Source of the DNA: Microdochium bolleyi
Taxonomy: Eukaryota; Ascomycota; Sordariomycetes; Xylariales; Microdochiaceae
Direction: 5' to 3'
Assembly (NCBI GenBank): GCA_001566295.1
Contig: KQ964262.1
Coordinates: forward strand, 248,001-312,000
Length of the DNA stretch: 64,000 bases
Within the stretch, counting starts at the first letter, position 1. Each line of letters starts with the position of its first letter. This document shows positions 22,994 through 34,284 of the stretch, piece after piece. Position numbers and translations under genes: made by a program. The notes beneath the pieces were generated by a model, which had not been told where the DNA came from, searched no databases, and was given only the letters and a program-made list of their open reading frames with translations.

Positions 22994-24778
22994 ATGCGTG
23001 TGGCTGCTCTGGCTGTGCTGTGGTGGTGCTTATTAGCCGGCGTCACCTTCGCACAGCTGCCTTCTGGAACGCCGGCCTGCGCTATCCCGTGCTTTATCAA
23101 GGGCGTCGCGGTGTCGCCATGCGGCACGAATGTCACATGCCTGTGCTCTGATCAGGTCTTCGCCGTGAGCTTGGAAGGCTGTGTCCGGACGAACTGCATC
23201 GTCGAGGACACTCTGGGTGAGGATACACCGAGTCCCAAGCTTTTTGTACGCTCAACTGCACAAGAGAACCCCCAGCTGACAATCTGCGGCCTGCCGCGTC
23301 ACAAACGAATAGTCCTCAAGAATGCGACGAGCAATGCCTGTGGTCTGCCGGTCAAAGACCTGGTCGCCCAGTATAGCATCATCTCGCACACCCTCACGGT
23401 GCTCGTCATCGTCTTCGTAGGTGTGCGCGTTGTCTACAAGCGCTTCCTGACCTCACTCGGTCTCGGCGCAGATGACTGGGTCATGGTCGCCGTCGCCGTG
23501 TTGTGTATCCCGAGCACTTTTCTAAACTCGCAGTTGGCGACCTTCGGCGCGGGGAAAGACGTCTGGACCTTGACGCCCGCGCAGATCACTAACTTCGGAG
23601 TCACCCTGTGGACCGTAACGCTCTTCTACTACGCCACTATCGCATTACTCAAGATCTCGATCCTGCTTTTCTACCTACGTATCTTTCCGAACCCGAACTT
23701 CCGGCGTATCGTTTGGAGTACGATCGTCTTCGCTGCCTGTTACGGCCTGACCTTCATCCTCGCGCAGAGCTTCCAGTGCTGGCCCGTTAGCTACAACTGG
23801 ACGCAGTGGAACGACCGCGGCGTTTTTGACGGGCAAGGTCCGGGCGGGAGGTGCATTAACACAATCATTATCGCGAGGGCCAACGCGGTCATCAGTATCG
23901 CGCTGGACGTCTGGATGCTCCTCCTACCCCTGCTCAAGGTGCGCGGGCTCAACATCAGCGCCAAGAAGAAGTTTGCCGTCGGGGCCATGTTCGCCGTCGG
24001 CACCTTTGTGACAGTCGTGTCCGTCATTCGCTTCGTATCTCTGATCCAGTACGAGAATAGCAACAATATCACGTTCGACTACACCGCGCTGCTGGTCTGG
24101 TCGACCGTCGAAATCGCCACGGGCGCGATCTGCGCCTGCATGCCCGCTTGTAAGCTTTGCTTTCTATACCCCCTTCTATCAATCACCTTGACGGCAGCTC
24201 AAGTGACTTCCTTTGCCACGAACCGTTCTGACTTCAAATGCGGTATAGTCCGCCTGATACTCATCAAGACATGGCCTCGCATTTTCGAGTCGAAGCACAC
24301 CCGGCAGGCCAAGTACGCGGATCACAACATGCCTCCTGCCAACTCCTCCGTTTTGCATCCTTACCGCCCGCCCTCGTCCCACACCACAAACATCACCACC
24401 GCGGGCGCGCCCGAGAAGAGGAACTCCACATCACAGAGCAGCATCACCGATCTCGTCGCGCGCCACGATGCGCCCAGCGACAGCACATGGACGCCCAGGA
24501 ACTTCTCGAGACATCCGACATTCCAGCGCTCGCTCAGCAACGGTCCAGGTGTTGGTGGTGGCGGCGGACGTCTCGGTCTGGAGCGCATCGACTCGCAGGA
24601 TGACGACGACAGCACGGAGTTGCAGCCAACGAGGAAGTCGGCGGCGGCCGAGGCTTTGGGAATAAATCCGTCGGGCGGGCGTGAAGGGGATTCCGCGGCG
24701 TCCGTGGCGAGCAGTGCCGAGGACGAGGTTCAGGTGCAGGTTGTTCATGCTGGGCCGCTGGGTAAGCCTGGGGCTTGA
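22994..24778 (+). CDS. CFEM-domain GPCR, PTH11-like
   Basis: A 529-residue model from exons 22994-23216, 23313-24149 and 24249-24778. The start at 22994 gives a signal peptide (MRVAALAVLWWCLLAGVTFAQ). A CFEM domain with eight cysteines follows: CAIPC, SPC, TCLC, EGC, TNC and, after intron 1, NAC. Seven TM helices of the rhodopsin type come next (LGLGADDWVMVAVAVLCIPS, then ARANAVISIALDVWMLLLP and the MPAF junction formed across intron 2). The cytoplasmic tail is long, Ser/Gly/Asp-rich. In the rice blast fungus PTH11 senses surface cues, but the ligand here is unknown. Both introns (96 and 99 nt) are stop-free multiples of three, so the unspliced frame also stays open. Confidence 0.9.
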   Translation: MRVAALAVLWWCLLAGVTFAQLPSGTPACAIPCFIKGVAVSPCGTNVTCLCSDQVFAVSLEGCVRTNCIVEDTLGEDTPSPKLFVRSTAQENPQLTICGLPRHKRIVLKNATSNACGLPVKDLVAQYSIISHTLTVLVIVFVGVRVVYKRFLTSLGLGADDWVMVAVAVLCIPSTFLNSQLATFGAGKDVWTLTPAQITNFGVTLWTVTLFYYATIALLKISILLFYLRIFPNPNFRRIVWSTIVFAACYGLTFILAQSFQCWPVSYNWTQWNDRGVFDGQGPGGRCINTIIIARANAVISIALDVWMLLLPLLKVRGLNISAKKKFAVGAMFAVGTFVTVVSVIRFVSLIQYENSNNITFDYTALLVWSTVEIATGAICACMPACKLCFLYPLLSITLTAAQVTSFATNRSDFKCGIVRLILIKTWPRIFESKHTRQAKYADHNMPPANSSVLHPYRPPSSHTTNITTAGAPEKRNSTSQSSITDLVARHDAPSDSTWTPRNFSRHPTFQRSLSNGPGVGGGGGRLGLERIDSQDDDDSTELQPTRKSAAAEALGINPSGGREGDSAASVASSAEDEVQVQVVHAGPLGKPGA

Positions 24779-25395
24779 TAAGTTTCGTGTAGAGCATGGC
24801 TTAATTCATTCCGAGTCGCACTGGCGCAAAAAGGAATCAACAGCAGTTTGCGTTGTCGTTCCACTCCCAGCTGCTGCACCGGGCGCAGCATATGTGCTAT
24901 GAAACACCACAAATTGGGCAGAATTAACGATCTGATAATATCCTTAAACTTCTTCTTCCAAGATGCCCGGCTGGATGCTCAGTCCGTAATACGGGTGATA
25001 GCAAGCAGCACTAGTCTGTACGCTGTTTTGCAGACGCAGCTTTCACATCACAAGTCTGCCGATTCTACGGTCAGAGGCTCTTCGAAACCTTTTGCCAGAC
25101 ACTACTTGCTAGTGATGAGATGGGCTATGAACGGTCCACCATCGCAGCGAAACAGACTTCGTACGAAGAGCCGCCTCTCATTTGCTGAAAGTGCCACCCA
25201 TGGTGGCTTCTTTCACTCGCCCGTTTTCTGTCCACCACAAGAATGGCGTCTTATTCACCGCAAGAATCCCCCACATGATGACGGCAATTGTCTTTCAATC
25301 GACTCGGGAGACTTCGCCAGTAACGTGCTCAGCATGAGCGACGAAGCCTCGACCTGTTGAGGCAATAGACCTGTGGCTATCTGATCATGTGGACT
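24779..25395. other. intergenic, convergent
   Basis: Tail-to-tail spacer between the CFEM receptor and the protease. One open frame (24848-25360) has no recognisable content; nothing else is seen. Confidence 0.5.
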
Positions 25396-26868
25396 CTAAG
25401 GATAATCCCTGCGCGCAGCGATGACGGCGTTGACCATTGCCTGTCCCGTGGCCCAGTCTGTTGATTGGTTTGATGAGAAACTGGTACTCACTATCGCAAA
25501 ACATCCCCATGAATTGTAAAGAGAGGAGAGGGTATGGTAACTTACACGAAGCAGTCGACGAAGAACCGTACAGCGTACCCTGGACATAACGGTCTCCGGA
25601 TCCTGGGTACTCCTGTGTTCACATCCAAGCATTAGCAAGACTCTTACACTCTCACAATTCTGCCTTATATGCTGTTCCGCCCTCATTTCCCAAAAAGGGG
25701 ATGGAAGAGGGGAGGGGTAAAAGAGCAGACTTACCCAGATGGGACCGCCAGACTGGCCGCCAGCGGTGTCGATGTTGCCGAGCGTGGGCGTGTCGCTGCC
25801 GCAGCCGCCGGTCTGGGTGAGACGGCCGCCGGACGACCGGATGGGGCGCTGTCCACCGTTACGATCGCCGGGGTAGCCAACTGCAAATCAGGGGCAGGTG
25901 GTCAGATTGCGGGATCTCAAGGAGTTCACGAGTCACTCTCCGGGTTCTTGGTCAAGATACTCACACTAGATGAGAGTAAATGCGTCAGCATGCAGGCTTC
26001 TTTGATCACCGAGAGGAAGAACTTACGTTGTAATAGATGTCACGGTTCAGCCACTGAGAGCCCATGTTACGGGCGCCAAAGTAGCCGCGCTGGTCCCCGA
26101 GCCGGTCCTGGAGGATGTGGATCGCCCAGTCGAAGCCTTTAAGTAGCGGCACGCCACAGGGTCAGCGTCTGTCCACAATGAAAATGCACGGAGCAGGCAG
26201 AAAGAAAGTGATACGCACCGTACAGGCAGTCACCATCCTGGTTGGTGGGCCAGATGTATCTGGTGACCTGGGAGCCCGGAAAGCGGGTCTCGCCGTTGTA
26301 GAAAAAGGGCGAGAAACGGACGCTCACGGCCTCACCATTGATGGGGGTGCAGTGACGGGCGGTGATGACATGACGAGGGCCTAGATATCCGTTAGAATGC
26401 TGGATTGCCACCAGTCGAGATGTGTTGGCGCTCACCGATGAGAGTTCCGGTGCACCTGCACTGTCACGTTAGCCGCTGCCAGCACGGAGATGCCATATAG
26501 GAGAAATTATCGACAAAAGCGACCTACCAAGCACCGTTGGACCACTGAATTTTGCCTATGGTCGAGTAGGGGTAACTGCTGTCATCCCAGTTGACTCTGT
26601 CGTCGGCGCCAATGATGGCCCTCTGGGCAAGCTCAACGTCGGTGTGGTTGCTCGGCTCCGCGATGAGGTCACCCATTTCGAGCAGCTGCGCCGGGTCATA
26701 ATTAACGGACTCGGTGTGCACATCGCCCTCAGCGACGAAGAAGGACGCGGTAGGATCGAAGCCAATGGCAATCTGTACACCATTCTTGTCGACATCGGGG
26801 ATAGAGAGGCCAGACACGACAGTGGCGGCAGCACTGAGGCTTGCTGCGATACGGGAGACTCTAACCAT
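25396..26868 (-). CDS. secreted trypsin-like (S1) serine protease
   Basis: A 313-residue preproprotein. My model has eight exons on the - strand: 26868-26528, 26455-26436 (20 nt), 26380-26219, 26136-26027, 25965 (1 nt), 25880-25735, 25612-25546 and 25490-25396. A signal peptide (MVRVSRIAASLSAAATVVSG) and a roughly 80-residue pro-region come before the catalytic domain. The triad is His130 (VITARHC), Asp177 (FDWAIHIL) and Ser255 (GGQSGGP), with a chymotrypsin-type Cys pair (WCTG/RHC). Without the single T at 25965 the exon 4 to exon 6 join is out of frame and the Ser motif is lost; the site is flanked by a good acceptor and GTGAGT. It probably degrades external protein. It is closer to V8/trypsin-like fungal enzymes than to subtilases. 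Confidence 0.85.
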
Positions 26869-29606
26869 GTTGAGTGATGCTTGGGCGAGATGGATATTGT
26901 TTGAGGGGGCTTTGAAGTCTGAGGGATGAAAGTAGAGCTGCCTGGCTTGCTGAAAGAACTCAAGAGATATCTTCGGCAGGTTGGCGTACAGCTACTTATA
27001 GATGCAGCTGGCGATGACCTCCACCGGTCAGCATAGCCTAAGCGTACGATACCGGCACCATCCCTCAAACTAGAGAGGTCTTCTTCCGGCAGCTGTCCAC
27101 CGAAACTGAGACCTGGCCGAATCACTCCAACGCGACATTGCCGGAGCGGCTGCCTGCCTCGCCTTGGTTAGGGCTCGTCTTGTCGCTTCTCGCATTCGAG
27201 GCTGACAAGAGTCCGCACAGTCTGCCGCCAGTCGTCGTCGTGACCGAATAGGACTTGCGCTGCCCCTGGTCCAGTAACCGTTCGGTCAGATGAGGCGTAC
27301 ATAGCGCTGCGAGTGACGATATGTGGACGGTAACGAAGCTCAGTAGATGGAAGAAATGTTCACATATGGTGAGAATTCCGCAATAGGCAGGTGGCAGCCA
27401 TGCAGACGCCTCAAGAAGCTCGATGCTGATGAGGTTCCCGACGCTGTACCCGGGGACAACGCAGAGCGGCAGTCAGTCTCGTTGACAGAAACAAGCGGTC
27501 CTGTTCGAAGCGCATCTTGCCTACAGGTACTTTGGCACTGGCACCACGCGCAGGACCACAGATGCAGGTCAGCATCCTGAACTCGTCTTGCACAGCAAGC
27601 TGAGGATCTCATCTGCAGTAGCCTACCATCCACCTGAAATGTCGCCATCCGAAGACAAAAACGCTGTAGAAGGATTGCGACCAGCTTGGCTGCCGCATTT
27701 GCCAAGACTACCGCCGGCCCGCACAAGGCCCAATATTGACATGGTTCGTGCAGCGCTCGCCAGGCTCGGCCGAGCTTGGCAAGCTTAGAATATCTTCGAC
27801 GGCCCGTCAGCGTCGCATAGACCTGCAGGGCTGCCTCGGCAGGGCTTCAGGTCGATGCAGATGTTTCGGTAATCAGCCTCTGCGTTCTCGTCTCGCCCAA
27901 AAGCCCACGCTCATATGCCCCACGTCCGAGGGTGGTTGTCCCCCGAGCGGGCCGCTGCATAGGTGGTTGCTGGAGTCGTGCCATCGGATAAGCCCTATGG
28001 CCTTGGCGCGTGGCGGAAGAGGCAGGGCCTGTTGAGAGGCCAATAAGAAGTGATCCGTCTGACTGCATGCTGTTGGCGAGTCAGCAAAGAAGCAGAGGAC
28101 CTGCGGCTGCTGTCCTTCATATTCTACCGAATCAAGAAGAACAATACGGCACATTCAAGCCCATAATATACCATGTCTGACATTTGACATGTAGCTTAAA
28201 GAGAAATGTGACTCGTGAAGGTGCTGAGTAACTCCTTGTTCGTGTTGCTTGATTGTGTGCGTACCATGCAGGATGGATCTGCGCCTTGGCTTAGGAGGAC
28301 GTAGCAACGTTGCAGCAGCCTGGCACTATCAGCTACAGCCAGGCAGCACGCCCTGTCTCCACGCGGAGAACATTTGCAGGATCAAGAAAACCGGTGATCA
28401 TGCGATAGCTCAATAACTTCCCGGCGAGCGCTAGTCTAGGTGCACCAGATACGCTAATGCAGGACAATTGCCTCGCTGACAAACGCGGGAACGTTCCCAG
28501 CCCAGCGTCCCGGACGGCATTCCACAGGTTAACCCCGAAACGACGCTTTGCACTACTTCTTTTGACTATTTTCTCCATCTTCGACATGTCGATTCATCAA
28601 GGCGAAAGCCGAGAAGCCATCAAGATCATGGGTATGGCAGGGACTGGGAACACATTGCGCAGCTCGACTTGCCTACTCGATGCCCCGGCAGCACTCGGCC
28701 GAGTTGATGAATGCGGTCACGGTTATGCAACTTTCCAGCATGTCATGGGAGAGTACGACACCGGCCATTATAGCTACCTATGTGCGGCCGCCAGGTGCTC
28801 TTTACCCACAGACTTGCATTTGGCAAACGGGACCGACAACCCTGAAAACAGTTCACGTGTCTATTCAGCAGACCTGTGTCACTCAGCCTTCAAGGCAGAC
28901 CACATGAATGCCGAGGAGGCTGAGAGATACCGCTAGGACATTCTAGAGAAGGGGTTAGCCAGGATGGGTTGAAGACCCTGGACGATTCACTGGGCCATTT
29001 GCTGAAGCTCGAGTCGTTCTATGAGGAGCTTGGTCTCACATGATATTTGGAGGAGTTGCGGCAAGACGGCCATCTGGCAGCCTGCTCCCCTCGATGCATG
29101 TAGTTTTTTCTTCCACACACAGTTCCTATCTGTGCGTCATGTCAAGGCGCGGCCGTGGCAGCACCTGGCTATATCACCAGGTCGTAGGGTTCTGGAGCCA
29201 GGTGGTACGGCCGGGTTGTGAGACTTCGCCGTCGCTGTTGGGTCGTCACGGTAAGCCTCATTAGCGACCGCATCGTGGCGGTCACCATTCATCCTCTTCG
29301 GCGCCATGACCTTGATCTTGTAACTGTTACTGCTGGCGTGGCGCAGGCCGACGCCGACGGCAAGACTTCTGTTCGGGCCAAGCTCTGGTACATGGTCCGT
29401 TTATAACAGGCAGGCTGGTATCGATGTCGCAATGTGTGGTATCAGAGGGACTCTTGAACCCATGTAGCACGAAGCAAATATCCTTTTCTGGCGAGTCTTA
29501 TATCTTCTGCCCCCTTGACATTTTCACAGCCTCTGACTTCTTTGACCATCTGCAAGCGAGTCTCCGAACGATCAAACCCAACCGTTTCGATCTATTCGAC
29601 AGAGTT
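26869..29606. other. 2.7-kb intergenic
   Basis: Protease promoter at the left (TATA-like at 26995). Elsewhere there are only unconvincing frames, the longest 28457-28936 (+, 159 codons) with no motif. I call no gene. Confidence 0.45.
26995..27000 (-). promoter_or_regulatory. TATA-like box of the serine protease
   Basis: TATAAG on the - strand about 130 nt before the protease ATG. Confidence 0.4.
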
Positions 29607-30574
29607 TTAGCTCGCACATTTCGCCACAGAGTTCTCCTCACTGGCCTCTCCAGAGCAACTAATCTCGATATTGTCGAATAGCTTGGACGCCTTGGACTGC
29701 GTCTTGTCCTCGCACCACCAACCCACCCAGCTCTTCCCGATGCAAAATGTCGTGCAGCACGTCGTCCCGTTGCGCTGCCAGACGTAGCTCGAGCTGTTGA
29801 ATGGCAGGGCCAGGGCACCCTCGGCTTTTATGGCAGATGTGGAGGGCCCCGAGAAGTTGGGATCCCTGAAAGCCTGGAAGAAGAAGCGGTTGCTGGTGGC
29901 TGATGGTAGATGCACAGTCGAGGAGGTCGAAGAGGCAGTCGTCGATGGTGATGCAGAGGTACTCCCTTGTGTCACCGAGGCCGGAGGCGTTGTGGTCGAT
30001 GAGGCTGGGACACTGTTTTGAGTTGTCAGCCAATGGTTCCTCACGATGATGTTGCCATCTTGGGGTCCGCCGTGACGTGCCCGAGCACAGCTTCAAGCAA
30101 AGACATGATGGCAACTTACTTTGACTCGGCTCCAGGAGCCACCGTGAGCCCACCACTGCCGCCGTCACCAGCCTTGCCTCGCCCAGCCGCGAGCCCTCCT
30201 CCCACGCCTCCACCAACAGCAGCGGCGACTACCAGCACGACAAGGACGAGGACGATCCAAAATGTCCTCGCGGGCATACCACAGATCGTCTTCTTCGTTC
30301 TCGCCAAGTCGCCGTTGCCGAGCTCAGTGTCGCCGTCCCCATCATGAGTAGCAGCGAGCTCCGCCTTAGCCGCGTTGACTAGCGAGGAGATGGCAGACGG
30401 GGATGCCCCATCCACCACTTCCTTATCAGAGCTATCTAGGGCCACAATCTTCTCTGCCGCGCCACTTGCTCCGGGGGATACTTGTGTGCTTGTCGGGCTG
30501 GACCAGTGGGCAGCGGTGACGACTTCTGGCAGATCGTCGTATATCGGCGCAAACTTTTCCTGAAGGTGGGCCAT
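29607..30574 (-). CDS. single-pass membrane protein with Cys-rich C-terminal domain
   Basis: A 286-residue protein from exons 30574-30120 and 30012-29607 (107-nt intron, GTAAGT donor, GCTGAC branch). The N-terminal ~100 residues are soluble and Ser/Ala/Asp-rich. A basic RTKK patch precedes one TM helix (WIVLVLVVLVVAAAVGGG), and there is no signal peptide. By the positive-inside rule the C-terminus is outside. It starts with a Ser/Thr-rich stalk and ends in a domain with FFFQAFRDPNF, a TTCCTTFCIGK cluster and WVGWWC. I recognise this layout from unnamed fungal surface proteins but know no function. A wall-facing sensor or binding role is only a guess. Confidence 0.75.
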
Positions 30575-32870
30575 CCTTCCGGTGATAATGAGTTTGTGAG
30601 CTCGCTGTGGCTGTGTGCTGCTCGTCTTTCTGCTTGCAGTTCTCCTTGGAGATGCGTGGTGGATTGTGCTTGCTCTCCTTCCAAGTCGCAGTCAGGTGCC
30701 GATTTCGCAGATTCGAAGTGCAATTGCCGCCGATAATTGCGAGACTGTTTAGCCGCCGGGGGTGGAATCTGCTGCGAGAAGAAGAGATTGTCTCTTCGCA
30801 GCATCACCTGGATCAACAATGCAACGAATGCAGATTCGGCGCAAGGTCGAGTAGTGAAGTGATATGCGAGCCAAGCATATGAAGAGTCGGAACACTCGTG
30901 TGGTCGTGAGGCAAAGCGCAGCTGAACTGATGTGCTCGTGGCTGAAGGAGGACTACGCTTACTAAGAAGCAAGTTTTTTGGGACGTACGAATGCTCGCAG
31001 TACGCGCGATTTACGTCGACATGTGTGCTGTGCGTGATCTTGTGCTTAGCGGTTGCTGTCTTACTAGTCGTTGCACTGACCGAGCCCCTATTTTGACGTA
31101 TGGACCAAGACATGCGAGTGTCGATCGTCCCTGAAAAAACCTTTGCCTTGAGCTGAGCAGGGAGGGTCGGATGAACTTCGAGCCGTGCTGCACAAGTGAG
31201 ACAGCTGTCCGCGCGCGATATCATGGCCGCGGCAAGCAGCAGGAGGGCCGGCAGCAGTGAGACGCACTGGCAGCCAGTCTCCCGGCAAAGTTCACCCTTG
31301 CAGAGAGACCCTGGCTAATGAGAGATCTGCGAGACGCCAACTGATGAGCGGTGTGATAGGTTGTTACGTTCGCTGCGGAGCCGTGCTGATTTTTGTGTGT
31401 TGTAAGATCGGGACGATGACGATCCGACAGCCCGGGGCATCCTTGTCGTCCACAAATCATGCGGCAAGCGAAACTAGTTGCCAAGCCGAATTGGTTCCTG
31501 CATCACGATGCAAGCCACGAACCACGCCATCTTTCATATAGTGCAACTTCCAACTCGTCGTGTGCCCCAATATGAAGAATGCTTTCTTTGATAAGAAGGG
31601 GATATTGCAGTAACATTGAGGCAACCAGAGTCTATGCTTGCTCATCCCTGGAATAGTTTACCGCTCTCTATTCACCATATTACCGTGTCACATCAACACA
31701 TTATCCCTGGCCATCCTCGTCAACCTGCGAGAGCAACATCTACCTCACCTGAATCCCTCTGTTGATACCTTCGTACAGAAAACAAGTGGGGAAGGGATAG
31801 ATCTCCCATCATGGCCCCTCTGGGCATTGAGGATAACATGGACTCGTCCTTTTTGAACTCGACCTACCAAAGCTCGAAATATCACGAAGAAACCATATAC
31901 AGCCAGGACTCTCGACCCTACAAGCATTCGGAGGTGCTGTAGCATAGAGATATACACGTCCAGAGATTCAGAGGCCTAGACACCCTGGGGTCAATCGCTT
32001 TGGTAAGTCAGCATATCACCCCTGGCTTCCAGGTCGGGGCCAGGGCGCGGACCGCACAGCTGCGGCCTGCGATTTCAGCTTGAGAGATGCCATGGCATGC
32101 AGGGATTTCATTGCCTCTGAAGACCTCTTGTCGCCTAAGAAGACCACTTCCCTTGAGTAGAACTCGACAATCTACGGGGCGAGAAGGTCTTGCACGATCT
32201 ATCGGCGCGAGAACATGGCCGACAGAGAAGTCTGTAAGTCTGTGGAGGGCCGTTATGCTGGCTGCGCACCGTGCAACTAACATTGGCCAGGATGCATATC
32301 GCCCTGTGGCTGCCTGAGAAACGCCTCCAGATTGGGCCGAATACGCGTAGGCAGGCACGCCCACGTTTCCTCACTGGAGTATCTCAATCGCAGCTGGGAG
32401 GTCGTCCCCCCCCCCCCCCCCCCCCGTGTACGAGACAGGGCGATCAGGAGGGGAGCGTTGTTTGTGCTCGCCATGAAGGGCGCGTCTGTTTCTGCATCCT
32501 GCACCGGCTCGATTTTCAACAGCCGAATGCACGTATCAGGATTGGCCAAGTCTGTGTGGCGAAACGGCTGGGTGGACAAATGTCATGATGGCTACGGAGG
32601 GTGAGCCGTGATGATCTTGAAGTTGCGCAAGTGCATCCTGACCACCTCGTGTCCACACAGTACAGTGAAGCGGCATCATCGAAGGGAGGAAGGGAGCTTG
32701 GGCTGTCTTCAGTACGCCTTGTGCAAGTGCAGTGCTCTCCACCAACAGGAGTGCTTGGCTGAGTAGCCGAGGCAAAAGCACCCCACCCGAGACCTCTAGG
32801 TCCGGAGCTTGAATCTTCCTCACCTTCACACACCCTGGGAAATTGCCCACAATCTCGATAGGGCGAGTCC
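30575..32870. other. 2.3-kb intergenic
   Basis: Divergent promoter space between the membrane protein (-) and the VOC gene (+). It contains a 20-nt poly-C run at 32406. The long frame 30436-31224 (-) overlaps the membrane protein gene in another frame and has no motif. Confidence 0.5.
32406..32425. repeat. poly-C tract, 20 nt
   Basis: Twenty consecutive C on the + strand, in non-coding DNA about 450 bp upstream of the VOC gene. Prone to slippage and to sequencing-length error. Confidence 0.85.
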
Positions 32871-34104
32871 ATGTCGACCGAACACACACCAGAACCATCG
32901 GCCATCCCTGATGAATGGACCATGGCAGCTCCACCAGCCATATTACTCCCAGGAACATCGCCCACAAGACTGCGCCAGGTAGCTTTGATTTCAGACGACC
33001 TTGAGAGGTGCAGACATCTGTTGGTGAGGGCCTGTTCCCTTCATGGCAGCCAGAAATATCTTGACCTTGAGGCCTATACTGACTGCATGGGTCCCATCTC
33101 CTTGACATAGACAACGATCCTCGGGACCCGCATCATCTACGAAGATCCCAGGCTCTCAGTATGGGGTCTCAAGAACTTTCTCAGTACATCGCGCGTGCCA
33201 GCCCCCCGCCCGCTGGGTTCTGTTATGCCCAGCTGCAACCCGTCGTGCGTTGTAGGAAGGGTAAAGGGCACAGCCAATCTCACCACACCGATGCTAACGT
33301 GTCCTACACATCACAGTCAACCTCGGCGGCGACTTCATCGAAGTCTGCGCGCCCTTCAAGCCCTCGACGGCCGTGGGCAGGCTTCTCGCGAAGCGCGGCG
33401 AGGGCGGGTACATGATCATCATGCAGGCCACTGACGCCGCGGCCCGGCGGGACCACTACATCAGGCAGCATCACGGCGACACCAGTGGCATCATCTTCTC
33501 TCACGAGCACTCTGACGCTGTCGGCCCCCGCGGCGGCAACGGGGGCGCAGGCGTGTGCGTGCAGTATCACCCGCGCGGCATCCCGGGAGGCATGATGCCG
33601 GAGCTCGACTCCCACGCGCCGACGGCGGAGCATCCGGATCCGGTGGGCGAGGAGTACAGCCCGTGGCATGCGTGTGGTCCGGTGTATGTGGGGGAGGACG
33701 GATATGCGGCGAAGATGATGGCTCCTGGTGGGGGATGCGATCTGCGGTTGCTGGAAGTTGTATGCCGGCTTGGGCCTGGGGATGGGAGCGCGGGAATGGC
33801 GGCGAGGCGGTGGAAGGGGTTGTTCGGCGTTGGAATTGGGAAGGTGTGCAGCGAGGGCGAGTTGGCGTTCACAAATTCTCGGATGAGGTTTGTCCCTGGT
33901 GTTCAAGGGACAACTGGCGGGCTTGAAAGCATCATTGTTGGTGTGAGAGGATCGAAAAGGCTCGAAGGGATCATGACGCGTGCGAAGGAGGCGGGGGTTT
34001 GGGACGAGGCTGGGTTCATCAGCATGATCGGGGTCAAGTGGTACCTCGAGCTTTTTCATGAGGGACAGGATCGTGGGCTGGCAAATGAGCGTGGAAAGAT
34101 CTAA
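32871..34104 (+). CDS. glyoxalase/VOC-superfamily-like protein
   Basis: A 337-residue model from exons 32871-33023, 33111-33183 and 33317-34104. After a variable N-terminus the core starts LRQVALISDDLERC, a first beta-alpha unit of the vicinal oxygen chelate fold. It continues through GTRIIYEDPRLSVWGLKNFL and INLGGDFIEVCAPF (formed across intron 2) to GEGGYMIIMQ. The C-terminal half repeats the pattern with FTNSRMRFVP and a LESIIVGV strand. VOC proteins bind a metal and act on small molecules (isomerases, dioxygenases, resistance proteins). The metal ligands and reaction cannot be assigned with confidence. Starting at 32922 (MAAPPA) instead is possible. No targeting signal is seen. Confidence 0.75.
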
Positions 34105-34284
34105 TTGTTGAAAGATCGGACTCAGAAGAACGCAAGTAACACTCTGTGGGCGAAGGTTGCCATGGATTTCTGAATTTGTCCTCTTGATTTTACACAGCAC
34201 TTCGTTTGTCGAAGTTTGCGCACATCGCTCTATTCTTCCATGCAGTATATTCCTACGATAGACGCGTCCATAGACGTCGTTCTC

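Noticed and set aside
28457..28936. 159-codon + strand frame with an ATG
   Set aside because: A single hydrophobic patch but no family, splice support or promoter; kept out for lack of evidence.
30436..31224. 262-codon - strand frame
   Set aside because: It overlaps the start of the membrane-protein gene in another frame and covers its promoter; no motif.
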